DNA of 64,000 nt, taken from the NCBI GenBank assembly GCA_964426415.1, contig CAYRQM010000004.1, positions 9,408 through 73,407 on the forward strand, written 5' to 3'. The stretch is from UBA3792 sp964426415. Its GTDB lineage: Bacteria > Bacillota > Clostridia > Christensenellales > CAG-138. The notes beneath the pieces are model-generated. The model had not been told where the DNA came from and did no database searches. It saw only the letters and a list, made by a program, of their open reading frames with translations. The position numbers and the translations under genes were made by a program. Below are positions 33,831-41,559 of this stretch, one piece after another (position 1 is the first letter of the stretch; every line of letters begins with the position of its first letter).

Positions 33831-36800
33831 ATGAAGAAAGCATTGGCAATTATCCTTTCCCTCGTTATGGTTTTCGCTCTTCTTCCGATGGTAGCGAGTG
33901 CAGATCCCATTACCATTGCAGCAGCGAAAACAGCATTCGCGGGCGGTGATACCACAACGGCATTCGAAGTCGAAGGTATTGTCACCTTTATGGATCCGAC
34001 CCTTAGCGGAACCCAGACGAACGTCTACTTTGAGGATGATACCGCAGGTCTCGATGTGTTCCAGCAAACGACCGCGATTGCCGACTTCGCCGTTGGCGAC
34101 AAGATCAAGGCAACCGGCGCATTGCTGGACTATAAGGGCCTCATCGAGATGGGCACTTCCGCAACCGTATCCAAGGTCAGCTCCGGCAATGAACTGCCGC
34201 TGACCGAGCTTACCCTTGCCGAGTTCATCGCTGCACCGGCATCCTACCAGTGCATGCGTGTGAAGTTCAGCAACGTTACGCTGGCAGCCGACGGCGCAAG
34301 CATCACGGATGGCACCAACACGCTGGCCACCTACAAGTTCCCCACCGTTGATGTAACGCTCCTTGGCGCACAGGTTGACATCATCGGCATCATTGGCTGG
34401 TACAACAATGCGCAGATTCGCGTTGCTGCCGCTGCTGACGTAACCGCTTATGTTGCGCCCGGAGCACCCACCGATGCGCCCACCGATGCACCGACCGATG
34501 CGCCGACCGATGCACCGACCGATGCGCCGACTGATGCGCCGACCGATGCACCGACCGATGCGCCGACCGATGCACCCACCGATGCACCTACCGATGCACC
34601 CACCGATGCGCCGACCGACACCCCGGAACCCTCCGAGAAGCCGGTTTACGATCTGACCTTTGTCATCGACGATGCTTACACCGATGATCTGATCGAGACC
34701 ATTTCCGGTACCGATTACATCAAGGTTGACGTCAAGCTGACGGGCATCAAGGAAGACGAGCTGCTGTCCTCCGCACAGGTTGAGATCAACTGGGATACCA
34801 CGAAGCTGACCTATGCTGCCAACTCGCAGGATATGGAAAACGTCTCCACCTACTACAACACCACCAACCCCATTACGCAGGTGGTTAACTCCACGGACAA
34901 GGCTTGGACGGTCAATGCCGCCCCCAATTGGGTAAGCGCAGGCAAGACCCGTTGGGCATTTGCTTCCGACTACGGCTGCTTCGTGCGTGACGGCATTGCA
35001 TTCTCCCTCTACTTCACGCTGGCGAATGGCGTAGAAGCGGGCGAAGTCATCCCGGTGCTCTCCAACGAAGTCGTGACGAACGATTGGGCAGGCACTGAAA
35101 TCACCGTTTGCAAGAACGATGAAGGGCAGACCGCAGTTCCGAAGACCGACCGCACCTATGGCTGCGACTTTGGTGCTCTGACGGTTGGCGCAGCGCCGAT
35201 CCCGCCGGTATCCAACTTCGTCATCGTATTCACCAACGACGTCCATTGCGACATCAATGCAAGCGCCACGACATTCGGTTATGCGGATGTTGCAGCCTAT
35301 GAAAAGGCATTGGTCGCAGCGGGCAACGAAGTCATCTTGGCTGACGCGGGCGACCACGTACAGGGCGGCCTCATGGGCGCTATGTCCAAGGGCGAATACA
35401 TCGTCGACATCATGAACTACATGGGTTACGATGTTGCAATCCCCGGCAACCACGAATTCGACTACGGCATGGATCGCTTCTTCGAGCTTGTGAACATGGC
35501 GAACTATCCGTACGTTTCCGCAAACTTCATGAACTATGTCAACGGTGTTGCCACCACGCCGGTTCTCGACGCTTACACGATGTTTGAGCATCAGGGCGTC
35601 AAGTACGCAGTCGTTGGTCTGTCCACACCGGAAAGCATCACCAAGTCCACCCCGGTCTACTTCCAGAATGCAGCAGGTCAGTACATCTACGGCTTCTGCC
35701 AGGATACCACGGGCGCAGGTCTGGTGAATGCTGCACAGGATGCCATTGACGCTGCAAAGGCAGCAGACGCCGACTATGTTGTCGCCGTTGGTCACCTTGG
35801 CGTCGACGGCGCGTCCTCCCCCTGGATGTCCACCGAGATCATCCCGAAGCTGAGCGGCCTTTGCGCATTCATCGATGGTCATAGCCATACCCAAGTGGAA
35901 GGTCAGATCGTGAAGGACAAAGATGGCAAGGACGTTCTCCTTGGCCAGACGGGCACCAAGCTCGCAACCTTCGGCGTGTTGACCTTCGCAGAAGATGGCA
36001 TCACCATGAAGCTCATCAAGAAGGCCGACTTCACCGAAACCGATGCAGCCACGCAGGCTTACATTGACGGCCTCCAGGCTGAATATCAGGAAGCCATCAG
36101 CAAGGTTGTTGCACACACCGACTATCTGCTCACCACCAAGCTGGCGGAAGGTTCCCGTGCAGTTCGTAAGTACGAGACCAACCTGGGCGACCTGTGCGCA
36201 GATGCATACCGTGTCGTCATGGGTGCTGACATTGGCTTCGTCAATGGCGGCGGCATCCGTGCAGACATCGCAGTTGGCGACATCACCTTGGGCGACGTCA
36301 TCACCGTACATCCGTTCAGCAACCAGGCATGTGTTGTGGAAGTCACCGGTCAGCAGATCCTTGACGCACTCGAATGGGCATCCCGCGGCACCGAAGTCGA
36401 AGAAATCGGCGGCTTCCTGCAGGTATCCGGTTTGACCTATGAGATCCACACCTACATCGCAGCAAACGTCACGAAGGATGCTTCCGGCGTTTGGGCGGGT
36501 GCTGCAAGTGCAACCGCCAAATACCGTGTGCAGAAGGTCAAGGTTGGCGGCGTTGCGCTGGATCTGACCAAGACCTACACCCTCGCATCCCACGACTACA
36601 TGCTGCTCAACCAGGGCGATGGCATGGGCATGTTCGGCAGAGCAAACGTCAAAGTTCTGACTGAGCCGGCAATGCTTGACAACCAGGTTCTGATCAACTA
36701 CTTCTACACCATGCCCGCCACGACGGAAGGTGACACCACCATCCACAACGTGCCGGCAGAGTATGCAGATCCCGCAGGCCAAGGCCGTATCGTCCTTGTT

Positions 36801-37175
36801 CGCACCTACGACACATCCGCATTGGAAGCAGCGATCGAATATGCTGAGGACTTCATGTATCAAGAAGATGCAAATGGCAACGTCGTGGTAGACGTAGACG
36901 ACAACCCCGTCCCGACCGAGACGTTCGCAGGTCTCTCCGCAGGACTGCAGGCACAGTGGGCAGCAGAACTTGCAAATGCGCAAGCGCTGTTGGCAGCTGC
37001 ACAGGCAGCCGAACCCGGCCAGATCATCAACGTCGACACAATCGATGCAGAGATCACGACCATCTACAACCTCGCAAAGACCGGTGAAGCCAACAGCTAC
37101 ATCGTCGTCTTCGCAGGCGTTGCGATTCTTGCAATCCTCGGCTTGGCACTGGTGCTTCGCCGCAGATACAACTAA
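33831..37175 (+). CDS. Cell-surface 5'-nucleotidase/metallophosphatase with L-A-K-T-G-E anchor
   Basis: A 1,114-residue secreted protein: signal peptide (1-24), an OB-fold-like domain (about 26-200), twelve T-D-A-P units (214-261), and a cohesin-like beta domain (about 270-455). The calcineurin-type 5'-nucleotidase domain (from about 460) has IVFTNDVHCD, LADAGDHVQGG, IPGNHEFDYG and GHSHTQVEGQ, followed by the 5'-nucleotidase C-terminal domain (FVNGGGIRADI, VHPFSNQACVVEVTG). A helical segment precedes L-A-K-T-G-E at 1081-1086, a membrane helix and an RRRYN tail. It should hydrolyse extracellular nucleotides, giving nucleosides and phosphate and possibly altering host purine signalling (inference). 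The same beta domain plus helical plus anchor order occurs in the preceding gene. Confidence 0.92.
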   Translation: MKKALAIILSLVMVFALLPMVASADPITIAAAKTAFAGGDTTTAFEVEGIVTFMDPTLSGTQTNVYFEDDTAGLDVFQQTTAIADFAVGDKIKATGALLDYKGLIEMGTSATVSKVSSGNELPLTELTLAEFIAAPASYQCMRVKFSNVTLAADGASITDGTNTLATYKFPTVDVTLLGAQVDIIGIIGWYNNAQIRVAAAADVTAYVAPGAPTDAPTDAPTDAPTDAPTDAPTDAPTDAPTDAPTDAPTDAPTDAPTDAPTDTPEPSEKPVYDLTFVIDDAYTDDLIETISGTDYIKVDVKLTGIKEDELLSSAQVEINWDTTKLTYAANSQDMENVSTYYNTTNPITQVVNSTDKAWTVNAAPNWVSAGKTRWAFASDYGCFVRDGIAFSLYFTLANGVEAGEVIPVLSNEVVTNDWAGTEITVCKNDEGQTAVPKTDRTYGCDFGALTVGAAPIPPVSNFVIVFTNDVHCDINASATTFGYADVAAYEKALVAAGNEVILADAGDHVQGGLMGAMSKGEYIVDIMNYMGYDVAIPGNHEFDYGMDRFFELVNMANYPYVSANFMNYVNGVATTPVLDAYTMFEHQGVKYAVVGLSTPESITKSTPVYFQNAAGQYIYGFCQDTTGAGLVNAAQDAIDAAKAADADYVVAVGHLGVDGASSPWMSTEIIPKLSGLCAFIDGHSHTQVEGQIVKDKDGKDVLLGQTGTKLATFGVLTFAEDGITMKLIKKADFTETDAATQAYIDGLQAEYQEAISKVVAHTDYLLTTKLAEGSRAVRKYETNLGDLCADAYRVVMGADIGFVNGGGIRADIAVGDITLGDVITVHPFSNQACVVEVTGQQILDALEWASRGTEVEEIGGFLQVSGLTYEIHTYIAANVTKDASGVWAGAASATAKYRVQKVKVGGVALDLTKTYTLASHDYMLLNQGDGMGMFGRANVKVLTEPAMLDNQVLINYFYTMPATTEGDTTIHNVPAEYADPAGQGRIVLVRTYDTSALEAAIEYAEDFMYQEDANGNVVVDVDDNPVPTETFAGLSAGLQAQWAAELANAQALLAAAQAAEPGQIINVDTIDAEITTIYNLAKTGEANSYIVVFAGVAILAILGLALVLRRRYN
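34470..34613 (+). repeat. Tandem 12-base repeat coding (Thr-Asp-Ala-Pro)12
   Basis: Twelve near-identical units of ACCGATGCNCCN encode a flexible, acidic, Pro-rich linker in the 5'-nucleotidase. Such tandem arrays can vary in number between strains. Confidence 0.95.
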
Positions 37176-37190
37176 TCCCAATAGTACCCC

Positions 37191-37220
37191 AAAAGGAACC
37201 GCTTCGGCGGTTCCTTTTTT
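37191..37220 (+). terminator. Strong terminator after the 5'-nucleotidase
   Basis: AAAAGGAACCGC, a TTCG loop, then GCGGTTCCTTTTTT. Confidence 0.95.
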
Positions 37221-37305
37221 ATGTGAAATAAATCCTTTGCGGGATTTGTGAAATTTGCTTCGCAAGTGAAATATGGCTTCACCATGTGAATGCCTGACGG
37301 CGTTT
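37221..37305 (+). repeat. Array of small hairpins separated by GTGAA boxes
   Basis: GTGAA begins at 37223, 37248, 37266 and 37286. Each box is followed by a small hairpin: AAATCC/GGGATTT, a TGCTTCGCA type, ATGGCTTCACCAT, and GCCTGACGGC. It carries no open reading frame. Confidence 0.65.
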
Positions 37306-37377
37306 GGATACATTCCATTCGCTTGAGACGGCAACATCACGCCATGCGCCCCTTAACATTGCGCGGTCATTTTGTGG

Positions 37378-37396
37378 GGGCGGATATGATCCGCCC
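37378..37396. repeat. Perfect 8-base inverted repeat, 3-base loop
   Basis: GGGCGGAT, ATG, ATCCGCCC. It lies free in the intergenic region with no T-tract, so it is not a standard terminator. Confidence 0.7.
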
Positions 37397-37411
37397 GCTG
37401 TGTGCCGCTCA

Positions 37412-37450
37412 CAAACGAGATCCTTCGGCATAGCCTCAGGATGACAGAGG
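37412..37450. repeat. Partial copy of the dispersed repeat
   Basis: CGAGATCCTTCGGCATAG and CTCAGGATGACAGAGG match the right arm of the full copy at 37563-37595, only about 110 bases away. Confidence 0.7.
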
Positions 37451-37475
37451 GGAATGAAGAAATGAAGATATTATG

Positions 37476-37621
37476 GGAATGGCGGCGCTGCCGCCATTTT
37501 GATTGCAGCACTCCGTTGTCATTCTGACGCAGCGAAGCAGGAAGAATCTCCCGCTTACACGCGAGATCCTTCGCCGAAGCGCAGGATGACAGAGGGCATG
37601 ATATTTGCGTTCCTTTCCCGA
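37476..37621. repeat. Dispersed intergenic repeat, copy B
   Basis: Second copy of the element at 5682-5840: AATGGCGGC/GCCGCCATT hairpin, then a long inverted repeat from TGTCATTCTGACGC (37517) to GCGCAGGATGACA (37591) enclosing GAAGAATCTC/GAGATCCTTC, then GTTCCTTTCCCG. This copy keeps better pairing than copy A. The whole 37176-37641 gap holds only this and the other small repeats; I see no gene in it. Confidence 0.8.
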
Positions 37622-37641
37622 TTGAGCATGCCCGAGACGAC

Positions 37642-37669
37642 TTGACAACGCAATCCAATATGATAAAAT
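37642..37669 (+). promoter_or_regulatory. Promoter of the feo genes
   Basis: TTGACA and TAAAAT are 16 bases apart, about 45 bases before the start. The AT-rich stretch around the -10 could host a Fur-type repressor, but no clear palindrome is present. Confidence 0.75.
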
Positions 37670-37719
37670 AGGCACGCCGGTTCGCCATGCCTAACATTGG
37701 CGGCGGCGGGGGAGAGCGC

Positions 37720-40092
37720 ATGACACTCAAAGAATTATCCGTTGGCGGAACTGCCAAGATTTTGAAGGTCGGCGGCGAGGGCGCGCTGCGGCAGCACTTT
37801 TTGGACATGGGCGTGATTCCGGGTGCGGAAGTGACGCTCACCAAGCTGGCGCCGATGGGCGACCCGATGGAGCTGCGCATTCATGGCTACGAGCTGACCT
37901 TGCGCCTTGCGGACGCCGACAAAATCGACGTCGAGCCCACCGACCCGCGGGATGTGGTGGTGCAGGCGACGGAAAAGCGGCGCGACAGGCAAAGCGGCCC
38001 CAAATACACCAAGCACCCGGGGCTTGGCGAGGGCGGCATTTTTCATGTGAAAGCGGGCGAGACGCCGCTGCCCAGGGGCACCACGCTGACCTTTGCGTTG
38101 GCGGGCAATCAAAACTGCGGCAAAACGACGCTGTTCAATCAGCTCACAGGCTCGAACCAGCATGTGGGCAATTTCCCCGGCGTGACGGTCGATCGGAAGG
38201 ACGGCGTCATCAAGGGGCATCCCGAAACCTCCATTACGGATTTGCCGGGCATCTATTCCCTTTCGCCGTACACCAGCGAGGAGATCGTGTCGCGGCAGCA
38301 CATTTTGACGGAAAAGCCCACCTGCATCATCAACATTGTGGACGCCACCAACATTGAGCGCAACCTGTACCTGACGCTGCAGCTGATGGAGCTGGACGTG
38401 CCGCTGGTGATTGCGCTGAACATGATGGACGAGGTGCGCGGCAACGGCGGCTCGGTGCGCATCAACGACATGGAATCCATGTTGGGCGTGCCCGTGGTGC
38501 CGATTTCGGCGTCGAAGAACGAGGGCGTCGAGGAATTGGTGGATCACGCGCTGCACATCGCGCAATACCAAGAGCGCCCCGGCAGGACGGATTTTTGCGA
38601 CAAGGACGATCACGGCGGCGCGGTACACCGCTGCCTGCACGGGATCATGCATCTGATTGATGACCACGCGGCTGCCGCAAAGCTGCCGCTGCGGTTTGCC
38701 GCAAGCAAGCTGATCGAGGGCGACCCGATGGTGCTGGAAGCGCTGCAGCTCACGCAAAACGAGAAGGAGACCTTGGAGCATATCATCACGCAAATGGAGG
38801 CGGAACGCGGTTTGGATCGCGCCGCCGCCATCGCGGACACCCGTTTTGCGTTCATTCAAAAGCTGTGCGCCGCCACGGTGGTCAAGCCGAAGGAAAGCAA
38901 GGAACACATCCGCAGCCGCAAGATTGACGCGGTGCTGACGGGCAAGTATACGGCGATTCCCATGTTCATTCTCATCATGGCGGCGGTGTTCTTTCTGACG
39001 TTCAATGTCATTGGCGCATGGCTGCAAACGCTGTTGGAATCGGGCATCGACGCGTTGACGCAGCTGATGGACAATGCGCTGACCGCGTGGCACGTGAACG
39101 AGGTCATTCATTCCCTGCTCATCGACGGCATCTTCAACGGCGTGGGCAGCGTCTTGAGCTTTTTGCCCATCATTGTGGTGCTGTTCTTCTTCCTGTCCAT
39201 GCTGGAGGACAGCGGCTACATGGCGCGGGTGGCGTTCGTCATGGATAAACTGCTGCGAAAGATCGGGCTTTCCGGACGCAGCATTGTGCCGATGCTGATT
39301 GGGTTCGGCTGCACCGTGCCCGGCGTCATGGCAAGCCGCACGCTGCCGTCCGAGCGCGACAGAAAATTGACCATCATGCTGACGCCGTTCATGAGCTGCA
39401 CGGCAAAAATTCCAATCTATGCCTTCTTTGCGGCGGCGTTCTTCCCCAAGGCGGGGGCAATCCCGATGATTCTCCTGTATTTTGTGGGCATTTTGGTGGG
39501 CGTACTGGTGGCGCTGCTGTCCAAGGCGACGCTGTTTCGCGGCGAGGCGGTTCCGTTCGTCATGGAGCTGCCCAACTATCGCCTGCCCGGCGCCAAGAAC
39601 GTGGCGCATCTTTTGTGGGACAAGGCGAAAGACTTTTTGCAGCGAGCCTTTACCGTCATCTTCATCGCCGCCATCGTGGTGTGGTTTTTGCAGACGTTTG
39701 ATTTTCGTCTGAACATCGTCAGCGATCCGCAAACCAGCATTCTTGCCAAGGTTGCGGGCGTGATTGCGCCCATCTTCAAGCCGTGCGGGTTTGGCGACTG
39801 GCGGATTTCCACCGCCCTTGTGACGGGCTTTATGGCAAAGGAAAGCGTCGTCGCAACGTTGGAGGTGCTGCTGGGCGGCACGACCATCCAAAGCATTCTG
39901 ACGCCGCTGTCGGCAGCGTCGCTGCTGGTCTTTTGCCTGCTGTATACGCCCTGCGTGGCGGCGGTGGCGTCGATTCGCCGCGAGCTTGGCAGAAAATGGG
40001 CGGGCGCCATCGTCGTGGGACAATGCCTGATTGCGTGGGTCTGCGCCACGGCGGTGTTCCAAATCGGCGCGCTGTTGGGGCTTGGCGGATGA
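37720..40092 (+). CDS. feoB: Ferrous iron transporter, FeoA-FeoB fusion
   Basis: A 790-residue protein. Residues 1 to about 77 are a FeoA SH3-like domain (LRQHFLDMGVIPGAEV, ELTLRLADADKI). After a linker comes the FeoB G-domain with G1 GNQNCGKTT (about 129-137), G3 TDLPGIYSL and G4 ALNMMDE. The membrane domain has paired Gate regions (YMARVAFVMDKLLRKIGLSG, MLIGFGCTVPGVMASRTL, ALVTGFMAKESVVATLEVL). It imports Fe(II), fitting an anaerobe. The ATG at 37720 follows GGGGGAGAG; an upstream ATG at 37687 would add a Gly-rich leader with no ribosome site. Fusion of FeoA to FeoB occurs in some anaerobes. Confidence 0.95.
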   Translation: MTLKELSVGGTAKILKVGGEGALRQHFLDMGVIPGAEVTLTKLAPMGDPMELRIHGYELTLRLADADKIDVEPTDPRDVVVQATEKRRDRQSGPKYTKHPGLGEGGIFHVKAGETPLPRGTTLTFALAGNQNCGKTTLFNQLTGSNQHVGNFPGVTVDRKDGVIKGHPETSITDLPGIYSLSPYTSEEIVSRQHILTEKPTCIINIVDATNIERNLYLTLQLMELDVPLVIALNMMDEVRGNGGSVRINDMESMLGVPVVPISASKNEGVEELVDHALHIAQYQERPGRTDFCDKDDHGGAVHRCLHGIMHLIDDHAAAAKLPLRFAASKLIEGDPMVLEALQLTQNEKETLEHIITQMEAERGLDRAAAIADTRFAFIQKLCAATVVKPKESKEHIRSRKIDAVLTGKYTAIPMFILIMAAVFFLTFNVIGAWLQTLLESGIDALTQLMDNALTAWHVNEVIHSLLIDGIFNGVGSVLSFLPIIVVLFFFLSMLEDSGYMARVAFVMDKLLRKIGLSGRSIVPMLIGFGCTVPGVMASRTLPSERDRKLTIMLTPFMSCTAKIPIYAFFAAAFFPKAGAIPMILLYFVGILVGVLVALLSKATLFRGEAVPFVMELPNYRLPGAKNVAHLLWDKAKDFLQRAFTVIFIAAIVVWFLQTFDFRLNIVSDPQTSILAKVAGVIAPIFKPCGFGDWRISTALVTGFMAKESVVATLEVLLGGTTIQSILTPLSAASLLVFCLLYTPCVAAVASIRRELGRKWAGAIVVGQCLIAWVCATAVFQIGALLGLGG

Positions 40093-40259
40093 ACGCGGTC
40101 AGCTGGGTGCTGCTGGGGCTGGTGGCAGCGTTGGCGGCGGGCGTGGTGGTGCTGTTGGTGCGAAACCGTCGCCGCGGAAAGTGCGCGTGCGCCTACTGCA
40201 AGGCGGATTGCCCGTATCGCGGCGAAAAATGCCGCGAAAAATCCGACGGCAACGGTTGA
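40089..40259 (+). CDS. FeoB-associated Cys-rich membrane protein
   Basis: A 56-residue protein: one membrane helix (about residues 5-25), the basic RNRRRGK, then a Cys-rich tail with C-A-C-A-Y-C-K-A-D-C and a further Cys. It matches the small FeoB-associated family found after feoB in Firmicutes, possibly handling Fe(II) at the inner face. The ATG overlaps the feoB stop (ATGA). Confidence 0.88.
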   Translation: MNAVSWVLLGLVAALAAGVVVLLVRNRRRGKCACAYCKADCPYRGEKCREKSDGNG

Positions 40260-40284
40260 CAGAATCGCGGGCTTGCGATACAAT
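40256..40284 (+). promoter_or_regulatory. Promoter of the pheST T-box transcript
   Basis: TTGACA and TACAAT are 17 bases apart. The -35 overlaps the stop codon of the preceding gene. Confidence 0.85.
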
Positions 40285-40289
40285 GAACC

Positions 40290-40510
40290 CGCAATGAAGA
40301 CGGCAGAGTAGGGTGCAAACACCGCCGTAGAGAGTTTCCGCCGCGGCTGTAAGCGGAAGCGCAAAGCCTGCATCCGAAGGTTCACCGTTTGAGCATCCCA
40401 TTTGGGCGCATCCCTGCGTTATTGGGGGCAAAGAGACAGGCGCTTGCCTGTAATCTGGGTGGTACCGCGGAATTTCATTTCGTCCCATGCATCGCATGGG
40501 GCGTTTTCTT
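40290..40510 (+). promoter_or_regulatory. T-box riboswitch, phenylalanine specificity
   Basis: The invariant T-box sequence TGGGTGGTACCGCGG is at 40456-40470. The terminator CCCATGC/GCATGGG follows at about 40481-40503, with TTTTCTTT. The likely specifier codon is TTC at 40381-40383 followed by A, at the 3' side of stem I, which agrees with the downstream pheS and pheT. Uncharged tRNA-Phe should favour the antiterminator and so expression. Confidence 0.93.
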
Positions 40511-40521
40511 TAGGAGGAATC

Positions 40522-41547
40522 ATGAACACAACAATGGACGAGCTGCGCACACAGTTCTATGCACAACTGGCGCAGGCAGAGACCGCAGAAGCGTTTGACG
40601 CGCTGCGGGTGCAGTACCTTGGCAAAAAGGGCGAAATCACAGGCTTGCTCAAGAACATGGCGACGCTGCCTCCCCAAGCGCGACCCGCCTACGGCGCGCA
40701 GGTCAACGCCCTCAAGGACGAGGCGACGGAAGCCATCGCACAGAAGATTGCGGACGCGCAGCAGCGTGCGCTTTCGGCACGCTTGGCAGCCACCGCGCCA
40801 TACGATTTGACGCTGCCCACCGCCTGCACGGCGGGCTCCTACCATCCCATCACGCTGGTGCAGCGCGAAGTCGAGCAAATCTTTGCCTCCATGGGCTTTA
40901 CCATCGAGGACTACGACGAGATCGTAGACGATTATCACTGCTTCGAGGCGCTGAACATCCCCAAACATCATCCGGCACGCGATATGCAGGACACCTACTA
41001 CCTTTCCAACGGACAGCTGCTCAAAACCCACACGTCCGCCGCACAAAACGCCATCATGCGCAAGTACGGCACACCGCTGCGCGCCATCTTTCCGGGCAGA
41101 TGCTTCCGCAACGAAAGCACCGACGCCTGTCACGAAAACACGTTTTTCCAAATGGAAGGCATCATGATTGACGAGAATATCTCCATCTCCAACCTCATCT
41201 ATTTCATGAAGACCATGCTGTCCGAGGTGTTCCGCCGCGACGTCAAGGTGCGGCTGCGTCCGGGCTTCTTCCCGTTCGTCGAGCCGGGGTTCGAGCTGGA
41301 CATTTCCTGCCTGATCTGCGGCGGCAAGGGCTGCCCGTCCTGCAAGAACAGCGGCTGGCTGGAGCTTTGCCCGTGCGGGATGATTCATCCCAACGTGCTG
41401 GAAGCAGGCGGCATCGACACCGAGAAGTACACGGGCTTCGCGTTTGGGCTGGGGCTCACGCGGCTTGCGATGATGCAATATGGGATCAAGGATATCCGCG
41501 ATTTGAACAGCGGCAATCTGAAGTCCTTAGACCAATTCGTGCAGTAG
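40522..41547 (+). CDS. pheS: Phenylalanyl-tRNA synthetase alpha subunit
   Basis: A 341-residue class II synthetase subunit: N-terminal coiled-coil, then motif 2 region FPGRCFRNESTDACHENTFF and motif 3 GFAFGLGLTRLAMMQYGI. A CxxC pair, CLICGGKGCPSC, sits in the C-terminal half, as in several bacterial PheS proteins. The start at 40522 follows TAGGAGG. It forms a heterotetramer with PheT, encoded 12 bases downstream. Confidence 0.97.
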   Translation: MNTTMDELRTQFYAQLAQAETAEAFDALRVQYLGKKGEITGLLKNMATLPPQARPAYGAQVNALKDEATEAIAQKIADAQQRALSARLAATAPYDLTLPTACTAGSYHPITLVQREVEQIFASMGFTIEDYDEIVDDYHCFEALNIPKHHPARDMQDTYYLSNGQLLKTHTSAAQNAIMRKYGTPLRAIFPGRCFRNESTDACHENTFFQMEGIMIDENISISNLIYFMKTMLSEVFRRDVKVRLRPGFFPFVEPGFELDISCLICGGKGCPSCKNSGWLELCPCGMIHPNVLEAGGIDTEKYTGFAFGLGLTRLAMMQYGIKDIRDLNSGNLKSLDQFVQ

Positions 41548-41559
41548 GAGGAACGCGCC

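Noticed and set aside
34470..34613. Possible CRISPR or iteron array
   Set aside because: Twelve-base units in frame inside a gene encode T-D-A-P; there are no spacers.
33609..37340. A very long minus-strand open frame opposite the nucleotidase gene
   Set aside because: Its translation is low-complexity Cys/Gly/Val-rich with no family match, and it mirrors the codon structure of a certain gene. High GC makes such antisense frames common here; others opposite 29512-32325, 42274-44892 and 5932-8178 were rejected for the same reason.
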